The position numbers and the translations under genes are program-made. From positions 124,001 through 188,000 of the forward strand of contig NZ_BMED01000005.1 in NCBI RefSeq assembly GCF_014636315.1: DNA of 64,000 nt. Direction: 5' to 3'. The notes under the pieces are model-generated. The model had not been told where the DNA came from. It worked only from the letters and a program-made list of their open reading frames with translations, and did not search any database. The DNA is from Parundibacterium terreum. Its GTDB lineage: Bacteria > Pseudomonadota > Gammaproteobacteria > Burkholderiales > Burkholderiaceae_D. This document shows positions 8,489 to 15,892 of the stretch, in pieces. The stretch's first letter is position 1. The number at the start of each line of letters is the position of its first letter.

Positions 8489-9160
8489 ATGCACGTGTCA
8501 AATTACGAAAATACTTTTCTATATGTGGGGCCTACGGGCTTTGATGTTGACCTGGATGCGTTGGGCGTTGATGGACTCGTAATCAGGCCGCCTGTCAGGC
8601 GCGGCGACATCCATGCTCTGCTGAATGAGGTTGCTGAGCCTGGCCGCCTTATCATCGTTGATGGGACCTATTTTTCTTTTCCTGCCGTCGGGCATATCGA
8701 ATTGCGGCAGGCTATCGAAGCAGGATGGGAAGTATGGGGTATCTGCTCCATGGGCGCTGTACGTGCATACGAGATGCGTAATCTTGGAATGCGCGGCTAC
8801 GGCAGAGCGTACCAGTCCTTTTTCGAGTACGAGGATTTTCAGGATGATGAGGTTGCGCTGCTACATGGGGATGAACCACCATATTTGTCGATGAGCGAGC
8901 CGCTACTGCATTTGCGAGGCGCAATTTCTGAATTGCTAGCTGACGGGCGCATTTCCAAAGAGATTGCTGAGGCCATCGTGGGAGAGCTTAAGGCAATGTG
9001 GTTCGGCAAGAGAACCTTGCCCAAGGTACGTGACATGCTCGCTGCTCACGGAAGTGTGTTAGGCATATCAGAATTCGAATCGCTGGTGGCTCGGCATCGC
9101 ATCAAGAGGCAGGACTTTCTGCAATTTTTTGAGACTAAACCCTGGCTCAAGTTTGCCTAA
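8489..9160 (+). CDS. TfuA-like protein, YcaO partner
   Basis: This 223-residue protein has the TfuA pattern: LYVGPTGFD near residue 11, PPVRRGDI near 36-43, IIVDGTYF near 55, GICSMGAVRAYE near 84-95 and DDEVALLHGDE near 118-128. TfuA proteins accompany YcaO enzymes that make thioamides and are thought to help deliver sulfur. ATG 8489 lies 5 nt after the YcaO stop. The frame is open further upstream to 8423, but that part overlaps YcaO coding sequence, so I reject it. There is no clear ribosome binding site, which fits coupling to YcaO. This is the last gene of the putative RiPP operon. No protease or exporter gene follows. Confidence 0.9.
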   Translation: MHVSNYENTFLYVGPTGFDVDLDALGVDGLVIRPPVRRGDIHALLNEVAEPGRLIIVDGTYFSFPAVGHIELRQAIEAGWEVWGICSMGAVRAYEMRNLGMRGYGRAYQSFFEYEDFQDDEVALLHGDEPPYLSMSEPLLHLRGAISELLADGRISKEIAEAIVGELKAMWFGKRTLPKVRDMLAAHGSVLGISEFESLVARHRIKRQDFLQFFETKPWLKFA

Positions 9161-9554
9161 CTGGCTTACCGTCCAAACACTTACTGGTTTGGAGTTCTAA
9201 GCGCTTTCGGCAAGAGTACATGCAAGCAAAATCACCTGAGGTTGAATCATTTCTCTTGTGTGATAAACGCCTTCTGTGGGCCGGCTGGAATCGTGGGACA
9301 GAGAAGTAAGTCGCACAACTCAGCCAGTTGCGGAACCGCGCCGCACTATACCTTCGTCCCAAATCAACTACCAACAATAGCTGCACCTGATTCAACGGGA
9401 ATGCTCTGAGATTGGGAGTTGATTGATTACACGAGGTAACAAGTATTGTTCCCATACCTGCCTTTAAGCGCAACGGTGCCGGTAGTAGAGTGAGCATCAC
9501 CGGGACTTGATGCAAGTCCGGCTTTTCAAACAACACTCTTTTCGAAAGCACATC
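9161..9554. other. 394-nt intergenic region after the RiPP locus, no supported gene
   Basis: No convincing reading frame is present. Two weak structures are visible. TCCAAAC/GTTTGGA at about 9171-9192 is a stem without a T-run. CCGGGACTT/AAGTCCGG at about 9499-9520 has one bulge and a CTTTTC tail, just before the SDR gene. Neither is a strong terminator. Confidence 0.5.
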
Positions 9555-10283
9555 ATGACTCAACAGAAAAAAACCATCATCGTAACTGGCGCATCCCAAG
9601 GTATCGGCGCAGGCGTTGCCAATGCCTTCCTGGCGCGTGGCTACAACGTTGTAGCGACTTCGCGTAACGTCAGCAAATCAAGCGACTTGCAGGCATCGGC
9701 CAATCTGGCCGTAGTGGACGGCGACATCGGTGACGCCGCTGTCGCAGCCAAAGTTGTAGAGACCGCAGTGCAGCGTTTCGGCGGCGTGGATGGCCTGGTC
9801 AACAATGCCGGCATCTTCATTGCCAAGCCTTTCACCGACTACACCAGCGAAGATTTTCATAATCTGGTGCATACCAACCTGGAAGGCTATCTGTACGTTA
9901 CCCAATATGCCTTGAAGCAAATGCTGGCGCAAAAGCGCGGCGGTAGCGTGGTTGGCATCACCACTACCTTGCTCACCAATCCGGTAGCGGGCCTGCCAGT
10001 GGGCGTGGCGATGATGACCAAGGGCGGCATGGCCGGCGCCAGTATCAATCTGGCAACCGAATACGCCAAGGACCATATCCGCTTTAACCTGGTGGCGCCT
10101 GGCGCTGTCGATACTCCGCTGCACAAGGATACTCCAAGGGACTTCATGAAATCCCTGTCGCCTATGGGCACTATCGCCACTACGCAGCAGATTGCTGATG
10201 CCGTGCTGTATCTGACCGAAGCGACTCAGGTAACTGGCGAAACCCTGAACGTAGGCGGCGGCGCGCAGCACGGTCGCTGGTAA
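9555..10283 (+). CDS. SDR-family oxidoreductase-like protein lacking the catalytic tyrosine
   Basis: This 242-residue Rossmann protein has the cofactor motif TGASQGIGAG near residues 12-21 and NNAGIF in the usual place. Where a classical SDR has YxxxK, this one reads AMMTK, so the lysine is kept but the tyrosine is replaced by alanine. The serine of the catalytic triad lies in a run of threonines (ITTTLL). The VAPGAVDTP loop and the GGGAQHGRW ending are otherwise normal. It may be a degenerate-active-site subfamily or may use another proton donor. ATG 9555 is chosen over an upstream in-frame start at 9507 because that stretch contains a stem-loop. Whether it belongs with the RiPP genes is unclear, since 394 nt separate them. 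Confidence 0.85.
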   Translation: MTQQKKTIIVTGASQGIGAGVANAFLARGYNVVATSRNVSKSSDLQASANLAVVDGDIGDAAVAAKVVETAVQRFGGVDGLVNNAGIFIAKPFTDYTSEDFHNLVHTNLEGYLYVTQYALKQMLAQKRGGSVVGITTTLLTNPVAGLPVGVAMMTKGGMAGASINLATEYAKDHIRFNLVAPGAVDTPLHKDTPRDFMKSLSPMGTIATTQQIADAVLYLTEATQVTGETLNVGGGAQHGRW

Positions 10284-10465
10284 TCCCTGCGACAGCAGCA
10301 TGAGCACTGAGCGCCGTCCGCCTCCGAATCCGGTGGGCGGCGGCGCTTGTTTGCCTGCCCAGCTTCTGCTCCTGAAATTCCGGCAAGCTTGGTGATGCAG
10401 GCGTTTGGCAGGGTGATTCCTTTCCGGCGTATAATTTTGTTGCAATCTCAACTAAAGAGGACAAT

Positions 10466-10762
10466 ATGAACAAAGGATATTGGGTAGTAGCGTACCGGTC
10501 AGTGTCGGATAAAGCTGCAATGGATGCATACGGCAAACTGGCCAAGCCGGTGATTGATGCCTTTGGTGGCTCCTTGCTGGTGTTTTCCGGCGATGTCGTC
10601 GAGGCGCGCGAAGCCGGCCTGAAGCAGCTAACTGTCGTCGTCGAATTCTCCAGCTATGAGCAGGCCCAGAAGGCCTATGCCAGCGATGCATATCTGGAAG
10701 CGCTTAAAGCACTGGGAAATGGCGCTGAGCGTGATTTCCGTATTGTTGAGGGTTTGGCATAA
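10466..10762 (+). CDS. DUF1330 family protein
   Basis: This 98-residue protein begins MNKGYWVVAYRSVSD and contains FGGSLLVFSGDV and VVVEFSSYEQAQKAY, the ferredoxin-like alpha/beta dimer fold signature of DUF1330 (dimeric alpha-beta barrel superfamily). AGAGGA precedes the ATG at good spacing. It is a single gene between the SDR and a tRNA gene. A GC-rich imperfect inverted repeat at about 10307-10352, followed by TTGTTT, separates it from the SDR and may end that transcript. The biochemical role is not established for the family. Confidence 0.9.
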   Translation: MNKGYWVVAYRSVSDKAAMDAYGKLAKPVIDAFGGSLLVFSGDVVEAREAGLKQLTVVVEFSSYEQAQKAYASDAYLEALKALGNGAERDFRIVEGLA

Positions 10763-10828
10763 GAGTGATGAAACCACTGGTCAAGGATTATTAGCTGCTC
10801 GATAGGAACAAATAATTGCATGCGAGCA

Positions 10829-10857
10829 TGGCAAAAAATCTATTGATCCGCTATAAT
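10829..10857 (+). promoter_or_regulatory. Probable sigma-70 promoter of tRNA-Pro
   Basis: A perfect TATAAT lies at 10852-10857, 14 nt before the first tRNA base. A weak TGGCAA -35 lies 17 nt upstream at 10829-10834. Confidence 0.65.
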
Positions 10858-10871
10858 CCGCAACTCAGTGT

Positions 10872-10948
10872 CGGGGCGTAGCGCAGCCTGGTAGCGTACT
10901 TGCATGGGGTGCAAGGGGTCGGAAGTTCGAATCTTCTCGCCCCGACCA
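10872..10948 (+). tRNA. tRNA-Pro, anticodon GGG
   Basis: A 77-nt cloverleaf. The acceptor CGGGGCG pairs fully with CGCCCCG. The D-arm contains AGCCTGGTAGCG. The anticodon stem CTTGC/GCAAG encloses ATGGGGT, giving GGG at 34-36. The T-arm is GGAAG-TTCGAAT-CTTCT, and the 3' CCA is encoded. It reads CCC and CCU. Confidence 0.97.
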
Positions 10949-10964
10949 ATAAAATCAATGACTT

Positions 10965-10991
10965 AGGCCAATCTCAGGATTGGCCTTTTTC
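10965..10991 (+). terminator. Intrinsic terminator downstream of tRNA-Pro
   Basis: A 9-bp perfect stem AGGCCAATC/GATTGGCCT with a TCAG loop is followed by TTTTC, 17 nt after the tRNA end. Confidence 0.88.
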
Positions 10992-11216
10992 ATTTCTGAA
11001 GTGGGATAGGACCCGATATCCCCACTTCGTTGGTCAAACTATTTACCTATTTTTCGTTGGAATGCGCAGTCTTTCCTCGCCGCATTAGTTTATCTACCGG
11101 ATTTGTATGGTTTTCTTTGAGAAAATTGTCAAAAGGCGTGAAAATACAGGTCTCTGCGCCATCGCGCATTTTTCGAATTCAAATCCCGAATTTATACATT
11201 TTTTCCAAGAGTCATT

Positions 11217-12350
11217 ATGTCCATCAAAATCAGTCAGAACTTTGACGCAGGTGCTATTGAAGTTGTCCGTGCAGAGCAGGCGGGTTCCATTGAGTTGAAG
11301 CTGCGCAAGGATTCGCATGCCGATATCGCGCAGTGGTTTTATTTTCGTTTGCAGGGCGCACGCGGTGAGTCTGCGGTAATGCGCATCACCAATGCCGGCG
11401 AATCCACCTATCCAAAAGGATGGGAAAACTATCGCGCGGTGGCCAGCTATGATCGCGAAGAGTGGTTCCGTGTAGACACCGAGTTCGACGGCAAGACGAT
11501 GACGATACGCCATACACCGGAAGGCGATAGCGTGTACTACGCGTATTTTGAGCCATATAGCTGGGAACGCCATCTGGCGCTGCTGGGCAGCGTCGAGCAT
11601 TCTGCGCTGGCGCGTGTGGTGGACTTGGGCAATACCGTGGACGGCCGCGATCTGAACATGGTGGTGGTTGGCGATCCTTCTGCGAAGAAAAAAGTATGGA
11701 TCATCGCGCGCCAGCATCCGGGCGAGACGATGGCGGAGTGGCTGGTAGAAGGTACGCTGAATGCCTTGCTGGATCCCGCCAATCCGATTGCGCGCCGTAT
11801 CCTGGACAATGCTGTTTTGTATATCGTGCCCAACATGAATCCGGATGGCTCCTACCGCGGCAACCTGCGTACTAATGCTGCGGGCGCCAACTTGAACCGC
11901 GAGTGGATGACGCCGTCGATGGAAACCAGCCCGGAAGTTTTCCTGGTCAAAAACAAGATAATGGAAACCGGCTGCGACCTGTTCCTGGACGTGCATGGCG
12001 ATGAAGCCTTGCCATATGTGTTTGTTGCCGGCAGCGAGATGCTGGAAGGTTTTACCGAGAAGCAGGCCGCACAGCAAAAAGAATTCGTCGATAGCTTTGT
12101 TGCCGCCAGCCCGGATTTCCAGACAGAAGTGGGTTATCTCGCCAGCAAATACAATGAAGATGTGCTGAAGCTGGCCTCCAAGTTTATCGGCCATCAGTTC
12201 AAGTGCGTATCGCTAACTCTGGAATTGCCGTTCAAGGACAATGACAATCTGCCGGATGCGGAAGTGGGCTGGGATGGCGCGCGCAGCATCAAGCTGGGTG
12301 AGGCCATGCTGCAGCCTATCCTCGCCTCGCTGACATCCAAGCTGGGTTGA
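11217..12350 (+). CDS. M14-family zinc carboxypeptidase (cytosolic CCP-like)
   Basis: This 377-residue protein has no signal peptide. An N-terminal beta-sandwich-like segment of about 125 residues (QWFYFRLQG, YPKGWENYRA) precedes the peptidase domain, as in cytosolic carboxypeptidases. Zinc ligands are H167 and E170 in RQHPGETMAEW and H260 in DVHGDEALPY. PNMNPDGSYRGN and GANLNREW contribute substrate-binding residues. E336 in LTLELPFKDN is the catalytic base. Eukaryotic relatives trim glutamates from tubulin; the bacterial substrate is unknown. AAGAG lies 6 nt before the ATG. The CYTH gene follows after 12 nt, so the two are probably cotranscribed. Confidence 0.92.
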   Translation: MSIKISQNFDAGAIEVVRAEQAGSIELKLRKDSHADIAQWFYFRLQGARGESAVMRITNAGESTYPKGWENYRAVASYDREEWFRVDTEFDGKTMTIRHTPEGDSVYYAYFEPYSWERHLALLGSVEHSALARVVDLGNTVDGRDLNMVVVGDPSAKKKVWIIARQHPGETMAEWLVEGTLNALLDPANPIARRILDNAVLYIVPNMNPDGSYRGNLRTNAAGANLNREWMTPSMETSPEVFLVKNKIMETGCDLFLDVHGDEALPYVFVAGSEMLEGFTEKQAAQQKEFVDSFVAASPDFQTEVGYLASKYNEDVLKLASKFIGHQFKCVSLTLELPFKDNDNLPDAEVGWDGARSIKLGEAMLQPILASLTSKLG

Positions 12351-12362
12351 GCCGAGTACACC

Positions 12363-12860
12363 ATGGGCATAGAAATCGAACGCAAGTTTCTGGTCGCCAA
12401 TGAGGGCTGGAGGCAGGACGCAGAAAATACGCCTGGCGCGCATTCTACCTTGATGTGCCAGGGGTATCTGTCGTCCAACGCGGACCGCATTGTCCGCGTG
12501 CGTATCGATGGCGAGCAGGCTTTCCTGACGATCAAGGGTAGGGCGCAGGGCGGCATTGACAACATCAGCCGCGGGGAGTGGGAATACCCCATCCCTGTGG
12601 CTGATGCCCAGGATCTGCTGAAGCTGTGCGAGCAGCCTTTGATAGAAAAGACCCGTTACCGCATCCCTCACGAAGGCCATGTGTGGGAAGTGGATGAATT
12701 CTTTGCCGAAAATGCCGGGCTGATTGTGGCAGAGGTGGAACTGGAGTCTGAACAGCAGGCCTTCGCCCGGCCAGCGTGGCTGGGCGAAGAAGTCAGCCAC
12801 GACAAGCGTTATGCCAATGCGAATCTGCTGCGGCATCCGTTTAGCCAGTGGGATAAATAA
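12363..12860 (+). CDS. CYTH-domain triphosphate tunnel metalloenzyme
   Basis: This 165-residue single-domain protein starts with the ExExK signature EIERKFLV. It continues with RIVRVRIDG, AFLTIKG and EVDEFFAENAGLIVAEVELESE, the alternating charged strands that line the CYTH tunnel. Short bacterial members of this size (NeuTTM type) hydrolyse inorganic triphosphate using Mg. The C-terminal CHAD domain found in longer relatives is absent. It lies between the M14 peptidase and the sulfur-carrier gene in one direction with short gaps, so it is probably in the same transcript. Confidence 0.93.
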   Translation: MGIEIERKFLVANEGWRQDAENTPGAHSTLMCQGYLSSNADRIVRVRIDGEQAFLTIKGRAQGGIDNISRGEWEYPIPVADAQDLLKLCEQPLIEKTRYRIPHEGHVWEVDEFFAENAGLIVAEVELESEQQAFARPAWLGEEVSHDKRYANANLLRHPFSQWDK

Positions 12861-12880
12861 ACCTCTTACCCTCCATTATC

Positions 12881-13150
12881 ATGCCCCGCATCGTCTTCAC
12901 CCAGCAACTGAGCCGCTTCACTGAAGTGCCGGAGGTGGAGGCAGATGCGGCTAGCTTGCGCGAGCTGCTGGAAGCGGCTTTCGCGGTGAACCCCCGTTTG
13001 CGCGATTATGTGACAGACGAGCAGGGGCATATACGTTTTCATGTAGCAGTATTTATAGACGGTAGCCGGGTGCGTGATCGCAGCCGGCTCGACCATGCGC
13101 TGTCTCCGGACAGCACAGTTCATGTATTGCAGGCACTGTCAGGAGGCTGA
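12881..13150 (+). CDS. MoaD/ThiS-family sulfur carrier paired with a propeller protein
   Basis: This 89-residue beta-grasp protein starts MPRIVFTQQL and ends QALSGG with the Gly-Gly tail needed for thiocarboxylate formation. NPRLRDYVTDEQG and VAVFIDGSRV align with the carrier at 6832. Its stop TGA overlaps the start region of the next gene, and AGGAGG lies at its 3' end, so the two are cotranslated. It is not next to moaE, thiG or another cofactor gene, so classical molybdopterin or thiamine roles are unlikely. Its partner is the Asp-box propeller protein, a pairing I recall in other proteobacteria but cannot verify here. Confidence 0.87.
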   Translation: MPRIVFTQQLSRFTEVPEVEADAASLRELLEAAFAVNPRLRDYVTDEQGHIRFHVAVFIDGSRVRDRSRLDHALSPDSTVHVLQALSGG

Positions 13151-13152
13151 TG

Positions 13153-14238
13153 ATGAAAGCAATGGTGGCGACCCGTAAGGGCTTGTTTGAATTGAACCGT
13201 CAGCCTGGCGGCTGGGAACTCGGTGACTCCAGTTTTTTGGGGGAGCCGGTCAGCATGGTGCTACACGACAGGCGAGATGGTGCGACCTATGCAGCGCTGA
13301 ACCTGGGGCACTTTGGCAGCAAACTGCACAGGCGCGATGCCGGCAGCGGCACCTGGACGGAAATTGCAGTACCGGCTTATCCGCCGCAGCCGGAATCTGC
13401 CAAGGACGAGGTGGAGTGGAAGCTGCAATTTATCTGGACCCTCGCCGCTGGCGGGCCGGACCAGCCCGGTGTGCTGTGGGCCGGCACCTTGCCGGGCGGC
13501 CTGTTCCGGTCCAATGACAGAGGCGAGTCCTGGCAGTTGATGCGTTCTCTGTGGGATATGCCGCAACGTAAGGACTGGTTCGGCGGCGGTTATGATGTGC
13601 CCGGCATACATTCCATCTGTGTCGACCCTCGGGACAGCAATACGGTGCTGGTCGGAATTTCCTGTGGCGGTGCGTGGATCACGCGGGATGGCGGCGCCAG
13701 CTGGTCGCTGAGCGCAAAGGGCATGAGCGCCAACTATGTGCCGCCGGAGCGTGCCGATGATGAGGGCATACAGGATCCACACCTGATCAGCCGCTGTGCC
13801 TCTGCACCGGATGTGCTGTGGTGCCAGCATCACAATGGCATCTGGCGCAGTGAGGATGGCGGTGCTTTCTGGCAGCAATTGCATCCACAGGGTGGTTTGC
13901 CGGATTTTGGTTTTGCAGTGGCAACGCATCCGCATGATCCCAATACTGCCTGGTTTGTTCCTGCGCAGGCCGACCAGAGGCGTGTCCCTGCCGATGCAGC
14001 GCTGATGGTCACGCGCACCAGTGATGGCGGTAAAAGTTTTGAGGCGCTGCGCACGGGTTTGCCGCAGCAGCATTGCTATGACCTGATCTACCGGCATAGC
14101 CTCGTCGTGTCAGATGACGGTAATGCCTTGCTGATGGCGTCCACTACCGGCAGCCTGTGGGCGTCGGAAAGCGGCGGCGAGCAATGGCAGGAAGTGTCTT
14201 CCAACTTGCCGCCTATCTATGCAGTGCGCTTTTACTGA
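13153..14238 (+). CDS. Asp-box (BNR/sialidase-like) beta-propeller protein
   Basis: The protein of about 361 residues has no signal peptide. It contains repeated Asp-box motifs SNDRGESWQL, TRDGGASWSL, SEDGGAFWQQ, TSDGGKSFEA and SESGGEQWQE, spaced as in a six- or seven-bladed propeller. ATG 13153 sits 6 nt after AGGAGG and gives MKAMVATRKGLF; ATG 13150, which overlaps the previous stop, is the alternative. The arginine triad of true sialidases is not obvious, so annotation as a glycosidase would be premature. It is coupled to the sulfur-carrier gene and may be its acceptor or partner. Confidence 0.88.
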   Translation: MKAMVATRKGLFELNRQPGGWELGDSSFLGEPVSMVLHDRRDGATYAALNLGHFGSKLHRRDAGSGTWTEIAVPAYPPQPESAKDEVEWKLQFIWTLAAGGPDQPGVLWAGTLPGGLFRSNDRGESWQLMRSLWDMPQRKDWFGGGYDVPGIHSICVDPRDSNTVLVGISCGGAWITRDGGASWSLSAKGMSANYVPPERADDEGIQDPHLISRCASAPDVLWCQHHNGIWRSEDGGAFWQQLHPQGGLPDFGFAVATHPHDPNTAWFVPAQADQRRVPADAALMVTRTSDGGKSFEALRTGLPQQHCYDLIYRHSLVVSDDGNALLMASTTGSLWASESGGEQWQEVSSNLPPIYAVRFY

Positions 14239-14246
14239 GGCGTGGC

Positions 14247-14774
14247 ATGGATAAGATGGCCCGTTTGGGCGCTTCTGTAAAAACCGCCCATCTTCAATTT
14301 GTTCTCTGCCTGATTGCAGGTGTCGCGTTGCCTGCCTGGAGTGGCGAGGGCGATGAATTGAAAAACTGGTTCAACGATCCGTTCTTCCAGGTCAGCAGCG
14401 CGATTGCTGCCTGTCCGGTGCCGTTGGGGCCGTATATGCGCGAAGCGGAGATCAAGCAGGAAGAGCATGGCAGGGTGGAGCGTGGCACCAGTTGCTGGAT
14501 GGCGGGCCGCTGCGCCAAGCCGAATGCCTATATGTACGACGCCGATATCGGCAAGGCGGTACGGGATAAATTTGCACAAAGCAGCGCTTTTTCCGGCACC
14601 AGTTTGTGGGTGACGGTGAAGAGAAAATTTGTCTGGGTGGAAGGATGCATTGCCGACGCAAAGCAGGAACAAGCCTTGCAAAACCTGGTGCAGAGCGTGC
14701 CGGAGGTGGAGCATGTGCTGGTGAACGTGATGCAGGGCAGCTCGAAAAAGCCGCCCTATGAAGTGCGGCCGTAA
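14247..14774 (+). CDS. Secreted BON-domain-like protein
   Basis: The product has 175 residues. ATG 14247 gives MDKMARLGASVK followed by the hydrophobic stretch FVLCLIAGVALPAWS, a probable signal peptide. The frame is open further upstream but that part overlaps the propeller gene. The C-terminal half (ADIGKAVRDKFAQ, LWVTVKRKFVWVEGCIAD, VEHVLVNVMQG) has the alpha/beta pattern of a BON domain, which attaches to envelope membranes or peptidoglycan. The central section contains CxxxxxC-type cysteines (TSCWMAGRCAKP). It is the last gene of this plus-strand run and meets the MaoC operon tail to tail. No specific role can be assigned. Confidence 0.75.
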   Translation: MDKMARLGASVKTAHLQFVLCLIAGVALPAWSGEGDELKNWFNDPFFQVSSAIAACPVPLGPYMREAEIKQEEHGRVERGTSCWMAGRCAKPNAYMYDADIGKAVRDKFAQSSAFSGTSLWVTVKRKFVWVEGCIADAKQEQALQNLVQSVPEVEHVLVNVMQGSSKKPPYEVRP

Positions 14775-14834
14775 AATGGGAGAAGGAGGAATGTCAGTTT
14801 GCCGGGCTAATGACACTCCATTCTTGCCCTTACT

Positions 14835-15287
14835 TTAATACCTGCGTGAAATTGATTCCGCTACGCACGCCGGTTTGTCTTCACCTTCGCGTTCTATCGT
14901 CACTTCCCAGGTCATTTGTGCGCCGCCTGTGATGTCTTCCACGTTCAGCAGCTTCAGCTTGGCCCTGACCTTGCTGCCGGCAGGGACTGGTGCGGTGAAG
15001 CGAACCTTGTTCAGCCCGTAGTTGACGCCCATCTTGACATCGCTGAGATGGATTGCATTCGCCATCAGCATAGGTAGCAAGGACAAGGTCAGGAAGCCGT
15101 GCGCAATCGGGCCGCCGAAAGGGGATTCGCGTTTGCTGCGTTCTACGTCTATGTGTATCCATTGCAGGTCGCCGGTGGCTTCTGCAAACATGTTAATGCG
15201 TTCCTGGGTGACTGTGACCCAGTCCGACGTTGCCACTTCCTGACCGATCAGGGATTTTAATTCTGCCAAATTCTGAATTTCACGCAT
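14835..15287 (-). CDS. MaoC-like (R)-enoyl-CoA hydratase family protein
   Basis: This 150-residue hot-dog-fold protein carries the hydratase signature DLQWIHIDVERSKRESPFG, with the conserved Asp and His, and GPIAHGFLTLSLLP. It is close in pattern to single-domain MaoC proteins that hydrate trans-2-enoyl-CoA. It is the last of four co-directional genes: two acyl-CoA dehydrogenases and two MaoC proteins. It lies 47 nt after the preceding MaoC gene. It probably acts on the enoyl-CoA made by the dehydrogenases of the same operon. Confidence 0.92.
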   Translation of the reverse strand: MREIQNLAELKSLIGQEVATSDWVTVTQERINMFAEATGDLQWIHIDVERSKRESPFGGPIAHGFLTLSLLPMLMANAIHLSDVKMGVNYGLNKVRFTAPVPAGSKVRAKLKLLNVEDITGGAQMTWEVTIEREGEDKPACVAESISRRY

Positions 15288-15334
15288 GGATTTATCCGTA
15301 TAGGGTTGGACTGCTTGTGAAGTAAAGGGGGGGA

Positions 15335-15799
15335 CTAGTTTGCCGGACGCCGGCCAAACATGCCCTTGCCCTTGATGGTGGCAACCAGTTCGCCGTTCTG
15401 GTTAAAGGCTTTCCACATGGACAGCGTAACGCCGCGGTCCGGTTTTGAAGTGGAAGGCGTGCTCTCCAGCGTTTCTATCGACACCGTCAATGTATCGCCG
15501 GGGCGTACCGGCAAGATCCAGCGTATCTCTTCCACGCCGGGCGAGCCCATGCTGGCAGAGTCCTTGATAAAGCCGTCCACGACCAGCCGCATCATCATGC
15601 TGCAGGTATGCCAGCCGCTGGCTATCACGCCGCCGAAAATGGAGGCTGCTGCTGCGTCTTTGTCGATGTGGAAAGGTTGGGGATCAAACTGGCGTGCAAA
15701 GGAAAGAATTTCTTCTTCAGTGACGGTGCGCGTTCCCAACTGGATGATATTGCCGGGAACAAAATCTTCGAAATACCATTTATAGGTTTTTGCTGCCAT
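15335..15799 (-). CDS. MaoC-family dehydratase
   Basis: This 154-residue protein starts [13 protein letters not shown]. The ATG at 15799 is preceded by AGGAG at 6-nt spacing; the open frame extends 22 codons further upstream without such support. The hot-dog hydratase motif is [16 protein letters not shown], with Asp and His, then [16 protein letters not shown]. It differs clearly from the neighbouring MaoC protein, so the two are not a recent duplication; they may form a heteromer or act on different chain lengths. A long hairpin separates it from the dehydrogenase gene upstream in the operon. Confidence 0.92.
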   Translation of the reverse strand: MAAKTYKWYFEDFVPGNIIQLGTRTVTEEEILSFARQFDPQPFHIDKDAAAASIFGGVIASGWHTCSMMMRLVVDGFIKDSASMGSPGVEEIRWILPVRPGDTLTVSIETLESTPSTSKPDRGVTLSMWKAFNQNGELVATIKGKGMFGRRPAN

Positions 15800-15849
15800 T
15801 GCTGCTCCTGATGTTAATACGGGAACGCTTGTGATGGGAGGCGCGAAGC

Positions 15850-15879
15850 ACGCTCTCTCCCGCAAGCGGGAGAGAGCGT
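15850..15879. repeat. Intra-operon 14-bp stem-loop, REP-like
   Basis: ACGCTCTCTCCCGC pairs with GCGGGAGAGAGCGT around an AA centre. There is no T-run, so it is not a terminator. Its CTCCCGC/GCGGGAG core is of the kind that recurs between genes in beta- and gammaproteobacteria. It may stabilise the upstream dehydrogenase message. Confidence 0.7.
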
Positions 15880-15892
15880 AGGGTAGGAGGCT

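Noticed and set aside
6470-9160. Lanthipeptide, lasso peptide or azole-type RiPP
   Set aside because: The precursor cores lack Cys and Ser. No LanM/LanB, lasso cyclase or azoline dehydrogenase gene is present, while TfuA points to thioamidation.
9220-9309. 29-codon frame after the TfuA gene (MQAKSPEV start)
   Set aside because: It has only a weak AAGAG upstream, no coupling to other genes and no recognisable feature.
10895-10911. Reading the tRNA as initiator or elongator tRNA-Met because CAT occurs in the anticodon arm
   Set aside because: With the 5-bp stem CTTGC/GCAAG the loop is ATGGGGT and positions 34-36 are GGG; the acceptor and D-arm also match tRNA-Pro.
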